From NCBI GenBank assembly GCA_003439945.1, contig QVRM01001778.1, positions 1-64,000 on the forward strand: a DNA stretch of 64,000 nt, given 5' to 3'. The notes below the pieces were generated by a model, which did no database searches, had not been told where the DNA came from, and was given only the letters and a program-made list of their open reading frames with translations. The translations under genes and the position numbers were made by a program. Positions 58,101 through 64,000 of this stretch are shown here, piece after piece (the stretch's first letter is position 1; every line of letters begins with the position of its first letter). The DNA is from Dermanyssus gallinae (lineage: Eukaryota; Arthropoda; Arachnida; Mesostigmata; Dermanyssidae).

Positions 58101-61100
58101 GGCTCGTTGTTTTTTACAAACCGGCGGCTCGTTGTTCCTTACAAACCGGCGGCTCGTTGTTCCTTACAAACCGGCGGCTCGTTGTTTCTTACAAACCGGC
58201 GGCTCGTTGTTTCTTACAAACCGGCGGCTCGTTATTTCTTACAAACCGGCGGCTCGTTGTTCCTTACAAACCGGCGGCTCGTTGTTTCTTACAAACCGGC
58301 GGCTCGTTGTTTCTTACAAACCGGCGGCTTGTTGTTTCTTACAAACCGGCGGCTCGTTGTTCCTTACAAACCGGCGGCTCGTTGTTTCTTAGAAACCGAT
58401 GGCTCGTTGTATCTTACAAACCGGCTCGTTGTTTCTTACAAACCGGCGGCTCGTTGTTTCTTACAAACCGGCGGCTCGTTGTATCTTACAAACCGGCTCG
58501 TGTCTTACAAACCGGCTCGTGTCTTACAAACCGGCTCGTGTCTTACAAACCGGCGGCTCGTTGTTCGTTACAAACCGGCGGCTCGTTGTTTCTTACAAAC
58601 CGGCGGCTCGTTGTTCCTTACAAACCGGCGGCTCGTTGTTTCTGACAAACCGGCGGCTCGTTGTTCCTTACAAACCGGCGGCTCGTTGTTTCTTACAAAC
58701 CGGCTCGAAGTATCTTACAAACCGGCTCGTTGTATCTTACAAACCGGCTCGTGTCTTACAAACCGGCGGCTCGTTGCTTCTTACAAACCGGCGGCTCGTT
58801 GTTCCTTACAAACCGGCGGCTCGTTGTTTCTTACAAACCGGCGGCTCGTTGTTTCTTACAAACCGGCGGCTCGTTGTTCCTTACAAACCGGCGGCTCGTT
58901 GTTTCTGACAAACCGTCGGCTCGTTGTTCCTTACAAACCGGCGGCTCGTTTTTCCTTACAAACCGGCGGCTCGTTGTTTCTTACAAACCAGCGGCTCGTT
59001 GTTTCTTACAAACAGGCGGCTCGTTGTTTCTTACAAACCGGAGGCTCGTTGTATCTTACAAACCGGCTCGTGTCTTACAAACCGGCGGCTCGTTGTTTCT
59101 TACAGACCGGCGGCTCGTTGTTTTTTACAAACCGGCGGCTCGTTGTTTCTTACAAACCGGCGGCTCGTTATTTCTTACAAACCGGCGGCTCGTTGTTTCT
59201 TACAAACCGGCGGCTCGTTGTTTCTTACAAACCGGCGGCTCGTTGTTCCTTACAAACCGGCGGCTCGTTGTTCCTTACAAACCGGCGGCTCGTTGATTCT
59301 TAGAAACCGGCGGCTCGTTGTTCTTTACAAACCGGCGGCTCGTTGTTCCTTACAAACCGGCGGCTCGTTGTTTCTTACAAACCGGCGTCTCGTTGTTTTT
59401 TACAAACCGGCGGCTCGTTGTTTCTTACAAACCGGCGGCTCGTTATTTCTTACAAACCGGCGGCTCGTTGTTCCTTACAAACCGGCGGCTCGTTGTTTCT
59501 TACAAACCGGCGGCTCGTTGTTTCTTACAAACCGGCGGCTCGTTGTTCCTTACAAACCGGCGGCTCGTTGATTCTTAGAAACCGGCGGCTCGTTGTTCCT
59601 TACAAACCGGCGGCTCGTTGTTTCTTACAAACCGGCGGCTCGTTGTTCCTTACAAACCGGCGGCTCGTTGTTCCTTACAAACCGGCGGCTCGTTGTTCCT
59701 TACAAACCGGCGGCTCGTTGTTTCTTACAAACCGGAGGCTCGTTGTTCCTTACAAACCGGCGGCTCGTTATTTCTGACAAACCGGCGGCTCGTTGTTTCT
59801 TACAAACCGGCGGCTCGTTGTTTCTTACAAACCGGCGGCTCGTTGTTCCTTACAAACCGGCGGCTCGTTGTTCCTTACAAACCGGCGGCTCGTTGATTCT
59901 TAGAAACCGGCGGCTCGTTGATTCTTAGAAACCGGCGGCTCGTTGTTCCTTACAAACCGGCGGCTCGTTGTTTCTTACAAACCGGCGGCTCGTTGTTCCT
60001 TACAAACCGGCGGCTCGTTGTTCCTTACAAACCGGCTCGTTGCTTCTTACAAACTGGCTCGTTTCTGACAAACCGGCGGCTCGTTGTTCCTTACAAACCG
60101 GCGGCTCGTTGTTTCTTACAAACCGGCGGCTCGTTGTTTCTTACAAACCGGTTCGTTGTTTCTTACAAACCGGCGGCTCGTTGTTTCTTACAAACCGGTT
60201 CGTTGTTTCTTACAAACCGGCGGCACGTTGTTCCTTACAAACCGGCGGCTCGTTGTTTCTTACAAACCGGCGGCTCGTTGTTCCTTACAAACCGGCGGCT
60301 CGTTGTTTCTTACAAACCGGCAGCTCGTTGTTTCTTACAAACCGGCGGCTCGTTGTTCCTTACAAACCGGCGGATCGTTGTTCCTTACAAACCGGCGGCA
60401 CGTTGTTTCTTACAAACCAGTGGCTCGTTGTTCCTTACAAACCGGCGGCTCGTTGTTCCTTACAAACCGGCGGCTCGTTGTTTCTTACAAACCGGCTCGT
60501 TGTATCTTACAAACCGGCTCGTTGTATCTTACAAACCGGCTCGTGTCTTACAAACCGGCGGCTCGTTGTTTCTTACAAACCGGCGGCTCGTTGTTTCTTA
60601 CAAACCGGCGGCCCGTTGTTTCTTACAAACCGGCTCGTTTCCTACAAACCGGCGGCTCGTTTTTTCTTACAAACCGGCTCGCTGTTGTTTACAAACCGGC
60701 GGCTCGTTGTTCCTTACAAACCGGCGGCTCGTTGTTTCTTACAAACCGGCGGCTCGTTGTTTCTGACAAACCGGCGGCTCGTTGTTTCTTACAAACCGGC
60801 TCGTTGTTTCTTACAAACCGGCTCGTTGTTTCTTACAAACCGGCTCGTTTCTTACAAACCGGCGGCTCGTTGTTTCTTACGAACCGGTTCGTTATTTCTT
60901 ACAAACCGGCGGCTCGTTGTTCCTTACAAACCGGCGGCTCGTTGTTTCTTACAAACCGGCAGCTCGTTGTTTCTTACAAACCGGCGGCTCGTTGTTCCTT
61001 ACAAACCGGCGGCTCGTTGTTCCTTACAAACCGGCGGCTCGTTGTTTCTTACAAACCGGCTCGTTGTATCTTACAAACCGGCGGCTCGTTGTTCCTTACA

Positions 61101-61690
61101 AACCGGCGGCTCGTTGTTTCTGACAAACCGGCGGCTCGTTGTTCCTTACAAACCGGCGGCTCGTTGTTTCTTACAAACCGGCTCGTTGTTTCTTACAAAC
61201 CGGCTCGTTGTATCTTACAAACCGGCTCGTGTCTTACAAACCGGCGGCTCGTTGTTTCTTACAAACCGGCGGCCCGTTGTTTCTTACAAACCGGCTCGTT
61301 GTTTCTTACAAACCGGCTCGTTTCCTACAAACCGGCGGCTCGTTGTTTCTTACAAACCGGCGGCTCGTTGTTCCTTACAAACCGGCGGCTCGTTGTTTCT
61401 TACAAACCGGCGGCTCGTTGTTTCTTACAAACCGGCGGCTCGTTGTTTCTTACAAACCTGCTCGTTGTTTCTTACAAACCGGCTCGTTGTTTCTTACAAA
61501 CCGGCTCGTTGTTTCTTACAAACCGGCGGCTCGTTGTTTCTTACAAACCGGCGGCTCGATGTTCCTTACAAACCGGCGGCTCGTTGTTCCTTTCAAACCG
61601 GCGGCTCGTTGTTTCTTACAAACCAGTGGCTCGTTGTTTCTTACAAACCGGCGGCTCGTTGTTTCTTACAAACCGGCTCGTTTCTTACAA
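55106..61690. repeat. expanded 25-bp block of the satellite
   Basis: About 6.6 kb of 25-bp units with point variants (TTGTTCCTTAC, TTGTATCTTAC) and shortened units (ACCGGCTCGTG). There is no stop trinucleotide in the consensus on the + strand, giving overlapping frames of up to 1290 codons. These translate as the same 25-residue period (FLTNRRL, VSYKPAARC, FLQTGGSL) because 25 is not a multiple of 3. Confidence 0.95.
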
Positions 61691-62100
61691 ACCGGCCGGT
61701 TTAAAAGAAACCGGCCAGTGTGTAAGAAACGAGCCGGTTGGTAAAAAACGAGCCGGTTTGTAAGAAACGACCCGGTTTGTAATCAACCAGCCGGTTTGTA
61801 AAAAACGAGCCGGTTTGTAAGAAATGAGCCGATTTGTAAGAAACGAGCCAGTTTGTAAGACACCGGACGGTTTGTAAGAAACAAGCCGGTTTTTAGGAAA
61901 TGAGCCGGTTTTTAAGAAACCGGCCGGTTTGAAAGAAACGAGCCGGTTTGTAAGAAACGAGCCGGTTTGTAAGAAACGAGCCGGTTTGTAAGTTACCGGT
62001 CGGTTTGTAAGAAATGAGACGGTTTGTAAGAAACGAGCCGGTTTGTAAGAAACGAGACAGTTTGTAAAAAACTGGCCGGTTTAAAAGAAACCGGCTTGTT
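61691..62100. repeat. inverted segment of the satellite
   Basis: The units switch to reverse complement (AAACGAGCCGGTTTGTAAG) at the palindrome AAACCGGCCGGTTT (about 61688-61701). They switch back near 62075-62095 (CTGGCCGGTTTAAAAGAAAC). After that a short 17-bp-type block ends the locus. Confidence 0.9.
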
Positions 62101-62224
62101 TCTTAGAAACCGGCTCGCTCTTAAAACCGACTCGGCCTTAGAACCGGCTCGTTCTTAGAACCGGCTCACTCTTAAAACCGGCTCGCTCTTAGAGCCGCCT
62201 CGCTCTTAGAACCGGCTGTTATCA

Positions 62225-64000
62225 AAACCACCCACATAATGATGTTATTGCTCTTTGTTATTACTGAACTTTGTTTGTGAATAGGCGTGTCATTACCAAT
62301 AGTTTGTGCATGACGAACCCGCAATCGTTCAGTGTTACGACTGGATCTACCGTTCGCTCTGACATGCTGGTAGTTTTGCGCTCGTTGGTATGTATATTCT
62401 GGCATTGCCACTCTCAAAACGCAGACCAGGGATGCCCGAAACAATAATGATTTAATTGCGGAATTAGATTACTCAATTACGGCATCGTGACATAAATTAT
62501 GCTCAAAGCTGAAATCGACCCACATATATCTGAATCAGAAAAATTCACATTTCTCTGGAGACACAAACTAGCCGTGTCGATTTATATTTAGGTTTGTAGC
62601 CAGAATAGAGCTCGCTGTAGATTAAGTGACAACTAAACTTTGTTATGTCTATCTATATACACACGCGCACAAAATAACAGAAACGTGATTGCGCTATGCC
62701 AATGCTGGTTTGGCCAAACAAGAGATACTATATATAGTCCAGAGCCACAACACTTGAACTGCCAATATTTAGTTAAATAAGGATAGACAAAAACACAGAC
62801 ACAGACAATGACTGTGAAAACATGAGAAATTATGGTAATTTTAAGCTCAACGAGAAATTACGGAATTTAAATTAATTGGCCGTCCGGAGAAGACGGTCCA
62901 ATTTAAAAATTGATAGGAATACTAGTATAGGAAATCTCCATTGGCATCATTAGGCATAATCGCTATTTCTTTGTCTATTTGCTCTGCCTGCGAAAAACTG
63001 CCTAAGAATGAGCAGGTGCACATTTGACGTAGCAAAAAAAGCCTCGGTCTCGTAATACTGTGTCCGTCCTTGTGACTTGCAGTGTAGAGAATCTCTCCCT
63101 TTCTCTCTCGTCCCTACGATTGTCACGAGTCGCATTAAGCGGTCATATGTTTTCACTGACCTAACACCTATCGGCAGAAATCTGTTTGGTTGCCGCTTTT
63201 GCTGCAAGTTTAATGAAAAAAACCGGCCTCTGTCGGTTGTTTATTTGGTCTTTATTGCAAGAAGTGGTTGTAATTGCTGAACAAACCAGCGCCCGCTTGA
63301 TTGACCGCCCATAAGATTATTCAGAAGAAAACACCCTTGCCCGAATGGCAAATAGATTGGTTGAACATACAAACCGAAGTTCAGCTTGTCGTTATCAAGC
63401 ACGTTGCACTGTGAGCTTTGCAGAGCTTCCTCTACACTACCTATACAGATCGCAGAGTTTTCTCTACACTACCTAATACCTATACGGTATGATAACCGTG
63501 GCGATTCCAGAAGAACCTCTGTGAAATGACGAATCAGATAGTAATAGAGAAGAACCAAACGCGCACAAACCAAGCTCGTTTTCCGGTAGAAAAAAATAGG
63601 CCGCGTCTATATTAATTTACCCTGTGCAGACATGTGTGCATTTTAAAGGCTACATAGAACAGTTAAATAGAACGTGCAAAATATGATAATGAAGATCGGA
63701 CAATGGCGTCACTTCTGCCAAATCAAATTGTGCCACGTAAACCAATTTTAGTTGTTGCGGGCTTTGCTAATCCACTCGCCCTAGGCAACAGGTCGTGTTA
63801 CAATAGTGTGCCAGTATTGTACTTGTGTAATTCAGCTGAAGAGGTGCATTGATTAAAAGTTGCCCCAACTGTTTTGTATCGGTAGCAGCAAGTAGGCTTG
63901 ATGTTTAGGCAGCTCAAGTTTAAATCAATCAAAACCAAGCTTGATAGACTTTATTGTACTTGTATTCAGCATGTTATCCTGCCCATGTTTGCGCTCTGCC
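62225..64000. other. right flank of the satellite, no gene recognised
   Basis: Unique-looking AT-rich sequence. A nine-base inverted repeat (GGCCGTCC..GGACGGTCC-like) lies near 62878-62902. Short open frames at 62172-62444 and 62950-63280 show no motif. Confidence 0.45.

Larger units (their letters stand above)
49858..62215. repeat. 12.4-kb higher-order satellite of 17-bp and 25-bp units
   Basis: Two related units alternate in blocks. The 17-bp unit is CCGGCTCGTTCTTAGAA (common variant CCGGCTGGCTCTTAGAA). The 25-bp unit is AAACCGGCGGCTCG followed by TTGTTTCTTAC. 17-bp blocks: about 49858-50230, 50654-51330, 51550-52035, 52283-53545, 53824-54235 and 54484-55105. 25-bp blocks follow each, and the last one (about 55106-61690) holds roughly 250-260 units. 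AT-rich spacers (ACGACTATAATGATAATAAT) separate blocks near 50625, 51525, 52250, 53790 and 54450. There is no host gene inside. Confidence 0.97.

Noticed and set aside
55431..59303. 1290-codon ORF and overlapping 954-, 665-, 578- and 559-codon ORFs
   Set aside because: They are produced by a 25-bp repeat lacking stop trinucleotides. All frames give the same peptide period, and there is no unique sequence, start context or domain.
49858..62215. CRISPR array
   Set aside because: Units are contiguous with no unique spacers, there are no cas genes, and the surrounding DNA is eukaryotic.
62172..62444. 90-codon minus-strand ORF at the right edge of the satellite
   Set aside because: No motif, and part of it lies in the last satellite units.

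Overview
This is eukaryotic nuclear DNA, not prokaryotic. Genes are split by GT..AG introns, coding density is very low, and the window is full of microsatellites and transposon remains. The best guess is an arthropod, possibly a mite or tick. The support is an arthropod-style ABCH/ABCG23-like half transporter, a small secreted Kunitz protein, R1-clade LINEs, a BEL/Pao element and a Tc1 element. The species cannot be named from the sequence.

Three host genes can be assembled by matching intron phases by hand. (1) A ten-exon ABC half transporter on the + strand, 1544-24393, about 648 aa. It has Walker A, Q-loop, LSGGQ signature, Walker B and H-loop, followed by an ABC-2 type membrane domain. 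The only flaw is one surplus base in a GGGG run at the exon 2 donor. (2) Archease (ZBTB8OS family, a tRNA-ligase cofactor) on the + strand, 27429-30005, four exons, 189 aa, with an unusual N-terminal motif. (3) A secreted single-Kunitz-domain protein on the - strand, 43828-41870, two exons, 87 aa, whose stop codon directly abuts a strong splice donor.

Layout: 1-1543 is a flank whose sequence is partly duplicated at about 4.69-5.38 kb inside ABC intron 1. That 8-kb intron also holds two decayed R1-like LINE fragments. ABC intron 4 carries a BEL/Pao gag-protease remnant (about 12.28-13.83 kb) and, next to it, a Tc1-type element (about 14.0-15.6 kb) with an intact 331-aa DD34E transposase. 24.4-27.4 kb is intergenic. 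30-41.8 kb is intergenic DNA with large CAA/GTT microsatellites, tRNA-derived SINEs, a LINE ORF1 zinc-knuckle fragment and a GC-rich hairpin. 44-49.8 kb is microsatellite-rich with a second SINE family.

The most distinctive feature is a 12.4-kb tandem-repeat locus at 49858-62215. It is built from two related units (17 bp and 25 bp) arranged as a higher-order repeat: an AAT-rich spacer, then a 17-bp block, then a 25-bp block. It contains a 2.2-kb internal duplication, a hugely expanded terminal 25-bp block, and an inverted segment with palindromic junctions. The 25-bp unit contains no stop trinucleotide on the + strand, so it gives reading frames of up to 1290 codons that are very probably not genes.

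The three host genes show no functional link to one another. They look like ordinary neighbours in a repeat-inflated genome.
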